Shown: positions 37,129 through 46,650 of the stretch, in pieces
Position numbering within the stretch: the stretch's first letter is position 1
How the letters are laid out: every line of letters starts with the position of its first letter
NCBI RefSeq assembly: GCF_003971255.1
Contig: NZ_CP034660.1
Span: 4,677,351 to 4,741,350, forward strand
Reading direction: 5' to 3'
Source of the DNA: Colwellia sp. Arc7-635
GTDB lineage: Bacteria; Pseudomonadota; Gammaproteobacteria; Enterobacterales; Alteromonadaceae
Length of the DNA stretch: 64,000 nt
Notes under the pieces: generated by a model
What the model was told of the DNA's origin: nothing
What the model saw: only the letters and a program-made list of their open reading frames with translations
Database searches by the model: none
Position numbers and translations under genes: made by a program

Positions 37129-39414
37129 ATGGTTTCTAAAATAAAATATATCTCATCAACGTTAATTTTAGCCTGTTTGGCTATGGGCGCTAATGCCAAA
37201 TCATTGAGTATTGAAAAGTATCAGCAGGCAGAACGTCAGCTTGATAAACATACATCTAAGCTCGTTATAGGTACCTTAGACTATCCTAATTGGTCTGAAA
37301 AAAACCAACTGACTTATCGTAGTAATACTGCACAGGGTCAGCAGTTCTTTGTTATTAATACTAAAACAAAGCAAAAAAAATTAGCTTTCGATCATCAAAA
37401 ACTTGCTAAGGCATTAGCAAAGATTACAGAAAAAGATGTCGAGCAAGATAAACTACCTTTTAAGAGCTTTGAGCTGCTTAGTGAAACTCTCATTTCATTG
37501 GCGATAGCAGAACAATCCTATCAATGTGATATAAAAAATTATTCATGCCAGCTAAAAGCTGATGTCGCTAAAAGTAATGAACTAGTTGCTCCTAATGGCA
37601 AGCTGGCCGTTTATATTGAGCAACACAATTTATGGTTACGTAACCTCAATGACGATAGCAAAACGCAATTGACTACTGACGGTATCGAAAACTTTGCTTA
37701 TGCCACCAATAATGCAGGTTGGGTTCGTGGCGATAAACCAGTAGTAAAATGGTCTCCAGACTCTAAGCAGTTAACAACGTTTAGACACGATAGCCGTAAA
37801 GTTGGAGAGATGGGCATAGTATCCACCTCTGTTGGACATCCAACTATTGATGTTTGGAAGTACCCTTTACCGGGTGACGAGCACATATTTAAAATTCACC
37901 GCGTAGTGATCAACGTTGAACAAGCGACTGTAACACCGCTTGATATGCCTGCTGATGATCACAGATCAACCATTACAGACCATGTTGCTGGCCGAGATGG
38001 CAGTTTGTTAGATATAGATTGGTCAACAGATAGTCGTCATTTTGCTTTTGTTTCTTCAACACGTGATCACAAAACAGCAACACTGAAAATTGCCGACGCA
38101 AAAAGCGGTAAAGTCCGTACCGTGTTAACCGAAACAGCAAAGAGCTTTTTTGAATCAGGTGTCAGTGGTATAAGCTGGAAATATCTTGATAAAAGTGATG
38201 AGTTCATTTGGTTTTCACAGCGTTCAAACTGGGGCCATTTATATTTAGTTGATGCGAAAACGGGGAAAATTAAAAACCCAATAACGCAGGGTGACTGGAC
38301 TGTTCTTGAACTACTTAATGTTGATCAAGAGACCGGAAAGCTGATTTTTTCTGCCGCAGGTAAAGAGGGTGACGATCCTTACTTTCATTACCTTTATAGC
38401 ATAAATAAAGATGGCTCTGATTTAACGCTATTAACACCAGAGAAAAAGCATCACCGTATTACGTTGAGTAAAGATGCTAAATACTTCTTAGACCGCGTTT
38501 CGACACCAAACCAGCCAGAAACCAGCTTTATTCGCAGTACCCGTAGTAAATCAGGTTTTATCGTCGAACAAATGGATATTACCAAGCTTGCGGCGACAGG
38601 TTGGCAAGCACCAACACCTTTTATTGTTAAAGACCGTAATAACGAACATGACATCTATGGACTGATGTATAAACCTAGCGATTTCGACGTTAGTAAGTCT
38701 TACCCTGTGGTTAATTATCTTTACCCTGGTCCACAAGTAGGCAGCATTAGAGGTCGTCATTTCAGAACCGCGCGTGGTGATAACCAAGCGATTGCTGAAT
38801 TGGGCTTTATTGTTATCGAAATTGACGCATTAGGTACGCCTGGACGCTCAAAAAGCTTCCATGAATTTTATTATCAAAATATGGGCGATAGCGGTATTCC
38901 GGATCAAGTGGCAGCAATTAAACAATTAGCAGCACAACATAGTTGGATTGATAGCACTCGAGTTGGCATTTGGGGACATTCAGGTGGAGGTTTTGCTTCA
39001 ACACGTGCTTTGTTAACTTATCCTGATTTTTATTCAGTCGCGGTATCTCAAGCCGGTAATCATGATAATAGAAACTATGCTGATGAATGGGGCGAAAAAT
39101 ATCACGGTTTATTAGTTAAAAATGAAGATGGAACAACTAATTATGACAGTCAAGCTAATCAGCTTATCGTTGAAAACCTAAAAGGTAAGTTGCTGCTAGC
39201 ACATGGCACAACAGATACGAATGTACCGCCATATAACACCTTAGTGGTCGCAGAAGCGTTGATTAAAGCCAACAAAGACTTCGACATGCTGATGTTACCC
39301 AACCGTAGCCATGGCTTTGCAAGAGAGCCCTATATGATGCGTAAGCGCTGGGATTATTTTGTACAGCACTTAATGGGCGCTACACCACCAAAAGAGTTTG
39401 TTTTTGGCGAGTAA
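37129..39414 (+). CDS. Dipeptidyl peptidase IV-like S9 family serine peptidase
   Basis: A secreted peptidase of 761 residues. ATG 37129 is preferred over 37114, because AAGG lies before it and the signal peptide MVSKIKYISS...ANA follows. Residues about 60-490 are the DPP IV beta-propeller; residues about 500-760 are the S9 hydrolase with GIWGHSGGGFAS (Ser nucleophile), TDTNVPPYN (Asp) and NRSHGF (His). These enzymes cut dipeptides, usually after Pro, from peptide N-termini in the periplasm. The family suits growth on protein-rich marine matter. Confidence 0.93.
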   Translation: MVSKIKYISSTLILACLAMGANAKSLSIEKYQQAERQLDKHTSKLVIGTLDYPNWSEKNQLTYRSNTAQGQQFFVINTKTKQKKLAFDHQKLAKALAKITEKDVEQDKLPFKSFELLSETLISLAIAEQSYQCDIKNYSCQLKADVAKSNELVAPNGKLAVYIEQHNLWLRNLNDDSKTQLTTDGIENFAYATNNAGWVRGDKPVVKWSPDSKQLTTFRHDSRKVGEMGIVSTSVGHPTIDVWKYPLPGDEHIFKIHRVVINVEQATVTPLDMPADDHRSTITDHVAGRDGSLLDIDWSTDSRHFAFVSSTRDHKTATLKIADAKSGKVRTVLTETAKSFFESGVSGISWKYLDKSDEFIWFSQRSNWGHLYLVDAKTGKIKNPITQGDWTVLELLNVDQETGKLIFSAAGKEGDDPYFHYLYSINKDGSDLTLLTPEKKHHRITLSKDAKYFLDRVSTPNQPETSFIRSTRSKSGFIVEQMDITKLAATGWQAPTPFIVKDRNNEHDIYGLMYKPSDFDVSKSYPVVNYLYPGPQVGSIRGRHFRTARGDNQAIAELGFIVIEIDALGTPGRSKSFHEFYYQNMGDSGIPDQVAAIKQLAAQHSWIDSTRVGIWGHSGGGFASTRALLTYPDFYSVAVSQAGNHDNRNYADEWGEKYHGLLVKNEDGTTNYDSQANQLIVENLKGKLLLAHGTTDTNVPPYNTLVVAEALIKANKDFDMLMLPNRSHGFAREPYMMRKRWDYFVQHLMGATPPKEFVFGE

Positions 39415-39443
39415 TTTAGCAAAGTAAAATGCGCTAAATTAAT

Positions 39444-39478
39444 AAAAACCGATATTGGATAAATATCGGTTTTTTTTA
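39444..39478. terminator. Bidirectional terminator, peptidase / DUF4105
   Basis: AAAAACCGATA pairs with TATCGGTTTTT around a short loop, with A- and T-runs at both ends, between the converging genes. Confidence 0.9.
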
Positions 39479-39530
39479 TCGCTAAAAGAAACAATAGCGT
39501 TTTATTTCAATGACGACATAAGCTAAGGCT

Positions 39531-41417
39531 TTACCAATAGTACCCTAAACTCAACATTGTTTCGTGATTACTAACAGAGAACCGAAAGTCTAAATATTCA
39601 TTATTTAGCTTAAACCTGTAACGGGTTTCAACACGAAAATTCAATTTAGTTAGCTGCTCATTTTCTAAATATTTTCGTGCTTCAAGGTCAATCAAAAAAT
39701 TCCAATCATTATTAATGGATTGATTAAGCGTTAAATTACTAGAAACATAAACTCTGCCTCGGTCTAAGTAGTTCTCGACAAGAGCCCCTCCCAAATAAAC
39801 ACCTAACGTAGTATCTGTCAGTATAGGTATTGCTAAGCCTTTATTTGCTTTAAAGGTAAAATCCGCGCAACTAGTGCATTCATCATCTTGTTTTTGTAAA
39901 CCTAAATACAACATCCATGAATCATAACCATCTTGAGGAAGTCCACTTGCTTGATTCGAAACACTCGTAACTTCGAATACAGATAAGCTTCTTATGGCTA
40001 ATTTTGATGCAATATATTCTAATTCAAGCTCTGCCATCTTTAGTGCACCATTTCTTACATGGCCGTTTTCAGCATCTAATCGGTCATAGTAAGCAGGTCT
40101 TAGTTTTACACTCACTCCATCGCCAAGCCGACGATTATGAATCACACTAACTTGTGTATAGCTCGAAGGGCGTGCTAAGTGTGGAGATATGGCCTGCTTC
40201 TTAGCGAATTTAGCTTTTCCTATCGGTAACTTATACCTGAAAGACAGTATTCGGGTATAAGCTTGTTGATACTCATCTTCATTATCTTTATCAACTGCAA
40301 TCAAATACTGATAGTAATCTAGTAATGTACTTAAGATCTCAAGCTTTGTTTCCGTTGATAAATTGTCTACCGTTAATAAAATCAACTGCTCATTGTCAGC
40401 AGTAACTTCAGTTATGATGGCTTTCGCTTTAGGTCCAAGTTGCCAATATTTATTATAAAAATTTGCTTGCCTAGATGGAATATAGCTCACTTTCTTGACT
40501 AATGGAGAGCCTTTATATGTTGCTGAATTAATTGCTCTAACGACTTCTTGAGGTATAACCCAAGGCGCTTTTATTTCAGGTAAATCAATAGATTCAAATA
40601 AGGTGAACAACTCATACATTCTATAGACGCAATTCTCATCAAAAAAGTAATAAGTATAATTCTGTTCAACTAACTCCCAGATATGGGCGACTAAAAAATA
40701 GTAATCATCGTCACTTAAGTTAAGCTGATATTCCCATAAGTCGCGCAGCTCATTTTCAAGGTAATTTTGTGTATGAAAGTAAAATTTTGAATGAGTGAAA
40801 CTCGCGTCGTAGCCACCTATGACACCTTTAAACATATAACTTAGCGGATCTTCATTTTCAGGTACGTTAGCACCAAAGTTAACGCTTGTTTCTAAAAAGT
40901 TAAGTTTGTTACTTTGACTTGAATTTAATTTTAATAACGTATGACCATAATAAGAGGCAGGATTTCCCAAATAACCGGTTGCAAAAACAAGGCTTAATGA
41001 TTGTGTCGACGATAATTTGGACCATTTCATAAATCCCTGGCAAATAACAGGTTCAACCACAGTTAAATCAAACTGTTTTTTTAACCAATGATACCTTGCC
41101 GGAAATCTGCATTGCGGGCTTTCATCAGCATTGCCAGTGTGTGTTTTTGATAAGAGAGCTTCTAAAGTTTTGGTTAACTCACCTTTTGCCGTAAGTGTTA
41201 ACAAGTCACTAAAATAAAAGCTTTGAGAGTGAATAGCAAAGTCATCATTTATAGTTTGATCCGTATTATCAAACTTGATTAACTTTTGCCAGATATCAGA
41301 TGTCGAAACAGACGCAATAAGCTCGTCGGAAAAAGGTAACGTCGTGCTTTTATGAGCATAAGTATCGGAAACATAGAAAAAGCTAGCGAATACTAGTAAT
41401 AAACTTCTTAATTGCAT
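39531..41417 (-). CDS. DUF4105 (Lnb N-terminal periplasmic) domain protein
   Basis: A 628-residue protein with a signal peptide ending DTYA-HK. Residues about 150-300 are the DUF4105 domain (ATGYLGNPASYYGHTLLKL, FFDENCVYRMYELF), whose His and Cys could form a papain-like site. The C-terminal third is beta-rich and ends LSLGYYW, which suggests an outer-membrane-linked region. Function unknown. It follows the DUF3015 gene (gap 66 bases) but a hairpin lies between them, so co-transcription may be partial. Confidence 0.82.
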   Translation of the reverse strand: MQLRSLLLVFASFFYVSDTYAHKSTTLPFSDELIASVSTSDIWQKLIKFDNTDQTINDDFAIHSQSFYFSDLLTLTAKGELTKTLEALLSKTHTGNADESPQCRFPARYHWLKKQFDLTVVEPVICQGFMKWSKLSSTQSLSLVFATGYLGNPASYYGHTLLKLNSSQSNKLNFLETSVNFGANVPENEDPLSYMFKGVIGGYDASFTHSKFYFHTQNYLENELRDLWEYQLNLSDDDYYFLVAHIWELVEQNYTYYFFDENCVYRMYELFTLFESIDLPEIKAPWVIPQEVVRAINSATYKGSPLVKKVSYIPSRQANFYNKYWQLGPKAKAIITEVTADNEQLILLTVDNLSTETKLEILSTLLDYYQYLIAVDKDNEDEYQQAYTRILSFRYKLPIGKAKFAKKQAISPHLARPSSYTQVSVIHNRRLGDGVSVKLRPAYYDRLDAENGHVRNGALKMAELELEYIASKLAIRSLSVFEVTSVSNQASGLPQDGYDSWMLYLGLQKQDDECTSCADFTFKANKGLAIPILTDTTLGVYLGGALVENYLDRGRVYVSSNLTLNQSINNDWNFLIDLEARKYLENEQLTKLNFRVETRYRFKLNNEYLDFRFSVSNHETMLSLGYYW

Positions 41418-41439
41418 AGTTTTTTTTAATCAGATATAA

Positions 41440-41466
41440 AAATAGCTGCTTAATTAGCAGCTATTT
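41440..41466 (-). terminator. Terminator or attenuator between DUF3015 and DUF4105 genes
   Basis: Perfect ten-base arms AAATAGCTGC / GCAGCTATTT around a seven-base loop; on the minus strand it is followed by TTTAT. It lies 17 bases after the DUF3015 stop and before the DUF4105 start. Confidence 0.7.
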
Positions 41467-41483
41467 ATGAAGAGGAAATTTAT

Positions 41484-41993
41484 TTAAATTGCTGCGCAGT
41501 TACCAACAACTGAAGAGTTATTGACCATGTTATATAATGCAGATGATTTTTCAACTAAATTTTGCTCTTGGTAATTAGCTTCACCTGTTGCTTCTACCAT
41601 GTTACTACGAATACTCGCTGTCATTTGAGTTTGTGCACTTTCACCACAACCAAGTACATTGTACATTGAGGTAAGGTGATCGCCTGAGCCATCAGCGATT
41701 TCTTCTACTATATTGTCGTAGTTATCAATAATGAATTTAGCAGCAACTACATTAGCGCTTGTACATGTTTCTGGGCTCGCTGTAGCAGAAGTAACAGCTG
41801 TAGTACCAATATCCCAAATAATGTTAGAGCTCACAGCAGCCCATTTAGTATCTTTAAATAATGCCGCGCCTATACCACAATCAGAAAATGGATTTGGTCC
41901 TGTACCTGGAGCCTTGTTAGCTGCATTAACATTAAGAGAAGCTGCACAAACAGCTAGCGTTAGAGAACTAATTAATATTTTTGTTTTATTCAC
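41484..41993 (-). CDS. DUF3015 family periplasmic protein
   Basis: A 169-residue protein with a signal peptide ending NVNA-AN (about residue 24). The mature part has the DUF3015 pattern: CGIGAALFKDTKWAAVSSNI, then IWDIGTTAVTSATASPETC, followed by a helical half. Three cysteines (near residues 39, 77 and 115) plus one near the C-terminus could form disulfides. Function unknown. DUF3015 and DUF4105 genes are often neighbours, as here. Confidence 0.78.
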   Translation of the reverse strand: MNKTKILISSLTLAVCAASLNVNAANKAPGTGPNPFSDCGIGAALFKDTKWAAVSSNIIWDIGTTAVTSATASPETCTSANVVAAKFIIDNYDNIVEEIADGSGDHLTSMYNVLGCGESAQTQMTASIRSNMVEATGEANYQEQNLVEKSSALYNMVNNSSVVGNCAAI

Positions 41994-42157
41994 TTTATAT
42001 CCTTGTTACTTTTTTATAAAAGAGGCTCTATTAAACAAGTAACATACTATTTACAAAATCAGACCAAATCAACATATTGATAGTAATAAATAAAAATTAA
42101 GGTAATAAAGCTTAATTATTATTAGTTAAACATGATATCAATTCAACTGAGTCATTA

Positions 42158-43078
42158 TTATTTCGTTCGTACATACACATTGCCATTATAGGTCGCTAAC
42201 GTAATATCTTGGCCTCCACCATTAACCTCTGCACTCATCATGCCGCCAATGACAATTTTCTGCTTACCACCTTTGTTCTTACGTTGAACATCTTCTGAGG
42301 CAAAAAATTCTGTCGCTAAGCCCGATAATATTTCACCTTTGTAACTCTGCACATTTATTTTTGCAGAGGTGTTTTTATTGATACTGATATCTATATTACC
42401 GCTATGACTAGTCAACGACGTTGGATTTTGCTGATTTAATACATCAAACGACACAACAATATCGGTATTGTGTGTTTCAGCAACCATAGGACCAGAAACA
42501 CCGTTTGCTATAATACTACCTTTGAAGGCTTCAGCTTCAATTGCACCCGATATATTGTTAATTTCAACATCACCACCTTTGTACAATTCGATGTCTAAAC
42601 GGGTACGTTTGGGTACTTTTATATGCAAAATTACGTTTTGTGTGCTGTATTCACTCGATATTTCAACTTCATTATCTTCTTCTTCAATTTCTAACTGCAT
42701 GGAATTATTTTTTACTGATTTCAATCCTTCAGTCGAACGTAGTTTTCTTTTATGCTTATTGGTATGACCGCTAATTATTTCACCAATTTTCTCAATATTA
42801 TTGCCTCTGCCATCACTTAACTCAGCAGTAACATCGTTAATGATTCGTTCAATTTTATTAAGCTCATTGGTTTCAATTTCTTCCATCGTCGCGGTCACTT
42901 CAATTGATTCACCATCAAAGCCTTCAATATAAATCGCACCGGTGTGCACCTCGATCTCTAATGAAACCGGTTCTCCTGGATTAGATAGTGGTAGGCTGTA
43001 TGTTTTCTCAATGGCGTGCGCATTTTGCATTAACGCCGACAGAGTTAGACCAAGTAACGTTAGGTTTAATTTTTTCAT
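42158..43078 (-). CDS. DUF4097-like beta-helix periplasmic protein
   Basis: A 306-residue protein with a signal peptide ending NAHA-IE. It begins with a DUF4097-type strand pattern (VSLEIEVHTGAIYIEGFDGESI), and the C-terminal half shows repeating strand-turn units such as GGDVEINNISGAIEAEAFKG and TYNGNVYVRTK, as in a short beta-helix. Residues about 75-130 are a charged insert. The family is often encoded beside an ECF sigma/anti-sigma pair, and so it is here: 25 bases after the regulator gene. Function unknown. Confidence 0.75.
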   Translation of the reverse strand: MKKLNLTLLGLTLSALMQNAHAIEKTYSLPLSNPGEPVSLEIEVHTGAIYIEGFDGESIEVTATMEEIETNELNKIERIINDVTAELSDGRGNNIEKIGEIISGHTNKHKRKLRSTEGLKSVKNNSMQLEIEEEDNEVEISSEYSTQNVILHIKVPKRTRLDIELYKGGDVEINNISGAIEAEAFKGSIIANGVSGPMVAETHNTDIVVSFDVLNQQNPTSLTSHSGNIDISINKNTSAKINVQSYKGEILSGLATEFFASEDVQRKNKGGKQKIVIGGMMSAEVNGGGQDITLATYNGNVYVRTK

Positions 43079-43103
43079 ATTTTATACTCCAAAATAAATT
43101 TAT

Positions 43104-43973
43104 TTAGATATGGGAGATGGCGTTAATTCTCTGTAAAAATTCCGCCATATCTGGATTTAATTCGCTTTCATTCAATGCTTGCAATAATTCATTTTTAGTT
43201 ACACTTGAGCCTATATTGAATAACAAGCGACACAGTTCAATTTTTACTAGTGTATTGTTTTCTTTAATAGCGAACGCTAAGAGTTGATGCTCTTGTTCGC
43301 TAATATCTGGGAGATCATTCAGGGTATTAATAATGGCTAATTTAACTGCTGTAGAGCGGTCATGTTCCAAGGTCGACATCAGTGTTTTCATCAATAATGG
43401 GTCGGTTAAATCAGTTTGTTGGCTATAAGCAACACCAGATAAACGTTCTGCCGCTGAAGATTTATCTAACATCGACAAGGCTAGCATCGCACTCAAAGAA
43501 GAAACTTCTTGCTGTAAATTATCAATACCATTGTTTGCGGCTAAGTTAGCGGCTAAATATTGGCCTTGCTGAGCTATTTCATCACGACCGTTATTAGCAT
43601 TAAAGCCCAAGAAAAACACTAAACCTAAAATTGCAAACTGAGCAAATGGCTTAATTGTACTAGTGCTAAGCCAATTTTTTATGACTGTAAAAACATGGAC
43701 TTGTTTAGACTGTTTAGCAGCCTGATTAGTATCGATATTTTGCTGTGCAGTTTGTGCTTGTGACAACATTTTATAAAAACGCTGATCAAGTTCACTAGAC
43801 GGTAACTCTTGGTTATCTTGCTGCCAAAATGCATCAATAAATGCTAATTCTTTAACTAGCTCAGGGTGCAACTCGATATATTGCTGCATTTCATCAGTAA
43901 GTACTAATTCAGCTGTGACATTTTTATTAATATTCGAGAGCTTCCAATCAATAATAGTTTGATGATTCATCAC
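43104..43973 (-). CDS. Membrane protein with HEAT-like repeats, candidate anti-sigma factor
   Basis: A 289-residue protein with a cytosolic N-terminus of about 105 residues, one membrane helix (about 109-125, PFAQFAILGLVFFLGFN), and a periplasmic C-terminus made of helical HEAT-like units (TLEHDRSTAVKLAIINTLND). The gene starts within the stop of the ECF sigma gene (ATGA overlap), the usual position for an anti-sigma factor. The zinc motif HxxxCxxC of ZAS anti-sigma factors is absent. The role is inferred from position and topology. Confidence 0.7.
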   Translation of the reverse strand: MMNHQTIIDWKLSNINKNVTAELVLTDEMQQYIELHPELVKELAFIDAFWQQDNQELPSSELDQRFYKMLSQAQTAQQNIDTNQAAKQSKQVHVFTVIKNWLSTSTIKPFAQFAILGLVFFLGFNANNGRDEIAQQGQYLAANLAANNGIDNLQQEVSSLSAMLALSMLDKSSAAERLSGVAYSQQTDLTDPLLMKTLMSTLEHDRSTAVKLAIINTLNDLPDISEQEHQLLAFAIKENNTLVKIELCRLLFNIGSSVTKNELLQALNESELNPDMAEFLQRINAISHI

Positions 43974-44518
43974 CGTACCTCACCTGACAATTTGTTGTAT
44001 TTTTCATGCAATTTGCTAATAGCATTACGCATTTTTGATTTTAAAGTATTTAAATTACAATCAAGTAACGACGATATTTCATGATAATTTAGTTGCTGAA
44101 AACGGCTCAAAATAATAATTTCTCGATGCTCAGCTGAAATACTAGCCAATGATTCATCAAAAATATTCTGTTGCTGGCTTGATACCGCTTGCTCCGTTGC
44201 ACAATGCTCTGAAACAACTTCATGATCATCAATATCTTCATGAATAACATTGCCCTTGTTCTTTCGATAAAGGTCAGCAGCGGTATTTCTAGCAATGCCA
44301 TACATCCAACTGCTAAAGGTACTAGAGCCATTAAAACTGCTACGATAAGCTAATATTTTCATAAAAGTTTCCTGCACTAAGTCTTCACTTTGAGCACGAC
44401 TATTACCCTTCTTACGAAAGTAATTAAACAACTTCACTTTATTGCTTTCATACAGCACAGCCAATTTATCTAACCGGCCCGCTTGTACTTGCAGCATTAC
44501 GTCCTTTTCATTAATCAT
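43970..44518 (-). CDS. ECF-type RNA polymerase sigma factor
   Basis: A 182-residue sigma-70 factor of the extracytoplasmic group. Region 2 is at about residues 20-90 (LVQETFMKILAYRSSF, FSSWMYGIARNTAADLYR), and region 4 at about 120-175 (SISAEHREIIILSRFQQLNYHEIS). Region 3 is missing, as expected. It is the first gene of the operon with the membrane regulator and the DUF4097 protein. The stimulus is unknown; an envelope signal is likely from the partner's topology. Confidence 0.92.
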   Translation of the reverse strand: MINEKDVMLQVQAGRLDKLAVLYESNKVKLFNYFRKKGNSRAQSEDLVQETFMKILAYRSSFNGSSTFSSWMYGIARNTAADLYRKNKGNVIHEDIDDHEVVSEHCATEQAVSSQQQNIFDESLASISAEHREIIILSRFQQLNYHEISSLLDCNLNTLKSKMRNAISKLHEKYNKLSGEVR

Positions 44519-44658
44519 TTCTGATATAAATTCCCGCGTTCAATGTTCTGCTAATGTAAACTTTCGCTAAGTTTCTTCTTATAGTTATTAATACTGAGTT
44601 TTTATTAAAAGGTTTATAAATTTTTTGTTTATTTAATTATTTAGAAGCACGCATAAAA

Positions 44659-44677
44659 AAAGGGCCAGAGGCCCTTT
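44659..44677 (-). terminator. YceI terminator
   Basis: AAAGGGCC / GGCCCTTT with loop AGA; on the minus strand a T-run follows. Confidence 0.9.
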
Positions 44678-44698
44678 ATATTAAAATAACAACACGTC

Positions 44699-45259
44699 TT
44701 ACTGACGGATGCCTTCAATATGCAAGATAAGGTCAACCTTACCAAAATCTTTTTTAAAGCCAAAATCACCCATGGCGATTGTTGCCGTGCCACTAAAACC
44801 AGCTCGGTAACCACCCCAAGGATCATCACCTTCGCCAACTTTAACGGCGTCAATAACTAATGGTTTTGAAACACCATGCATTGTAAAAGTACCGGTAATT
44901 TCTAACTTTCCTTCGCCTTTATCATTAACTTTAGAGCTAACAAATGTCGCTTGGGCATATTTACTAACATCAAGAAAGTCATCAGAACGTACATGCTTGT
45001 CACGTTTAGCATGATTTGAATCAAAGCTTGATGTGTCAACTGTTACACTAATTTTAGACGCTGAAATATTATCTTTGTCATAAGAAAAGTTACCTGAAAA
45101 ATCATTAAAACGCCCAGCAAGAACACTAAAGCCCATGTGACTAGCTTCAAAGTTAATTGATGCATGTGCACCTTTAGTATCGATAACATAATCAGCGGCG
45201 ATTGCTGGTATAAACGCGCTTGAAGTTAAAAGGGCGCTAGCAAGTAGTATCTTTTTCAT
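44699..45259 (-). CDS. YceI family periplasmic lipid-binding protein
   Basis: A 186-residue protein with a signal peptide ending PAIA-AD. The mature part starts YVIDTKGAHASINFEASHMGF and has FSGNFSYDKDNISASKISV, the typical lipocalin-like YceI barrel, ending LHIEGIRQ. YceI proteins bind isoprenoid or fatty ligands in the periplasm. It is 14 bases after a cytochrome b561 gene, the standard E. coli-like pairing yceJ-yceI. Confidence 0.93.
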   Translation of the reverse strand: MKKILLASALLTSSAFIPAIAADYVIDTKGAHASINFEASHMGFSVLAGRFNDFSGNFSYDKDNISASKISVTVDTSSFDSNHAKRDKHVRSDDFLDVSKYAQATFVSSKVNDKGEGKLEITGTFTMHGVSKPLVIDAVKVGEGDDPWGGYRAGFSGTATIAMGDFGFKKDFGKVDLILHIEGIRQ

Positions 45260-45273
45260 ATTCGTTCCTTTTG

Positions 45274-45852
45274 TTATTTGTTTAGTTGAATATCGTTTAC
45301 CGTCATTCGTTTAAGGGTTGAATCTTTATCAATAAAATGATGTTTAAGAGCTGCTAGTGCATGTAATAAAGCAATACAGACTAATCCATACGCTACATAA
45401 AAATGAACTAAACCAGCAATATCTTCCTGATTTTTTATCGCCAAAACTATCTGTGGAACGCTAAACCAATCAAATACGGCAATAGGCTCATCATTCGCAC
45501 TAGTAATTAAATATCCTGAAAAGAGCACTGTAAATAGCCCTAAGTATAAACACAATATTACCGTTGCTGATGCTTTTTTCTCTATCGCACTATGACTTGC
45601 TAAAGCAACAGGTGAACCCGCAATACGTCGCCAAAAGAGTCTAAATAAGCTGACAATAAGCAGGAGTACACCAATACTTTCATGCCAGTGCGGCGCTCGC
45701 TGATACCACAAGCTTGAATAGTCTAGTTCCACCATCCAATAGCCCAAAGCAAAAAGTGAAAAAACCGATAATGCAGAAAGCCAATGTATGCATTTACTTA
45801 ATAATCCATATTGCTGCTGATTATTTTTCCACAACACCTTATTGCGAATCAT
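45274..45852 (-). CDS. Cytochrome b561 (YceJ-like)
   Basis: A 192-residue membrane protein with four helices. The haem ligands are likely the His in KCIHWLSALS, in RAPHWHESIGVLL, and in the last helices (LVHFYVAYG, LLHALAALKHHF). ATG 45852 is chosen over GTG 45864 because GAGAAAG lies just before it. It should shuttle electrons in the inner membrane, perhaps to a quinone linked with the YceI protein, whose gene follows 14 bases later. Quinone linkage is inferred. Confidence 0.88.
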   Translation of the reverse strand: MIRNKVLWKNNQQQYGLLSKCIHWLSALSVFSLFALGYWMVELDYSSLWYQRAPHWHESIGVLLLIVSLFRLFWRRIAGSPVALASHSAIEKKASATVILCLYLGLFTVLFSGYLITSANDEPIAVFDWFSVPQIVLAIKNQEDIAGLVHFYVAYGLVCIALLHALAALKHHFIDKDSTLKRMTVNDIQLNK

Positions 45853-46062
45853 TTTCTTTCTCACGATAACTGTTTTATTCAGTTTAGCGACTCAGTGATA
45901 AGAAACCTAGTCATTTTGACGTAAATTTTTGTGATTGGTCGCAATTTTTTAGTTCAGATTGTAGTCAAAATGTAACGCTGAAAACTCCACTAAACTATTG
46001 TGCTAGATCAAAACAATAGTCATTTAAAGGCATAGAATGAAGTTAAGCCAAGGAGTAAAGCA

Positions 46063-46374
46063 ATGAACAAAGATGTTATAAAAAACTTACATGATAAGAA
46101 AGCTGAGCTTCAACAACGTATTAATGCCATAGCAGCTGACTTTAAAAAGGGCCGCTCGCAAGATTTTTCTGAACAAACCAGTGAAAGCGAAAATAACGAA
46201 GTGCTAAATGAGATTCATCATGAGGCAAAAGTTGAACTGCGACTTGTCGAACAAGCTATTGCTAGAATTGAAAATAATGAATATGGTTTTTGTCAGCAAT
46301 GTGCGGAGCTAATTAATCCCGAAAGGTTGAATATTTTACCATATACAGATACTTGTATTAACTGTGCTAAATAG
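46063..46374 (+). CDS. DksA/TraR-type zinc-finger protein
   Basis: A 103-residue protein with an N-terminal coiled coil (about residues 5-75) and a C4 zinc finger CQQC...CINC at the C-terminus, followed by AK. The size fits short DksA homologs such as TraR/YbiI, not full DksA (about 150). Such proteins reach through the secondary channel of RNA polymerase. The acidic coiled-coil tip of DksA (DxxDxA) is not obvious. AAGGAG Shine-Dalgarno. Followed by a DUF465 gene after a ten-base gap. Confidence 0.85.
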   Translation: MNKDVIKNLHDKKAELQQRINAIAADFKKGRSQDFSEQTSESENNEVLNEIHHEAKVELRLVEQAIARIENNEYGFCQQCAELINPERLNILPYTDTCINCAK

Positions 46375-46384
46375 GAGTTTACCC

Positions 46385-46633
46385 ATGATAGAGAAACACG
46401 ATTTACATCACGAATTTCCAGAGTTTCAACAAGAGATACGTCAACTAAAAATGTCTGATGCTCACTTTGCCCGTTTATTCAAAGAGTACCACGAGCTAGA
46501 CCAAGAGGTCCGCCACATTGAAGAAGGAGTTGAGACAACTTCTAATGAATATTTAGAAACTCAAAAAATTGCTCGATTACACCTAAAAGATGAGCTTTTT
46601 TCAATGCTTAAAAAGGTTAATGCATCAGCATAA
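46385..46633 (+). CDS. DUF465 / YdcH family protein
   Basis: An 82-residue, highly charged helical protein: MIEKHDLHHEFPEF, then MSDAHFARLFKEYHELDQEVRHIEEG, the core of DUF465 (YdcH/SlyX-like). ATG 46385 is preferred over 46364 because TAGGAG lies nine bases before it. It forms an operon with the DksA-like gene. Function unknown. Confidence 0.88.
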   Translation: MIEKHDLHHEFPEFQQEIRQLKMSDAHFARLFKEYHELDQEVRHIEEGVETTSNEYLETQKIARLHLKDELFSMLKKVNASA

Positions 46634-46650
46634 TAACCATTTTATTATTC

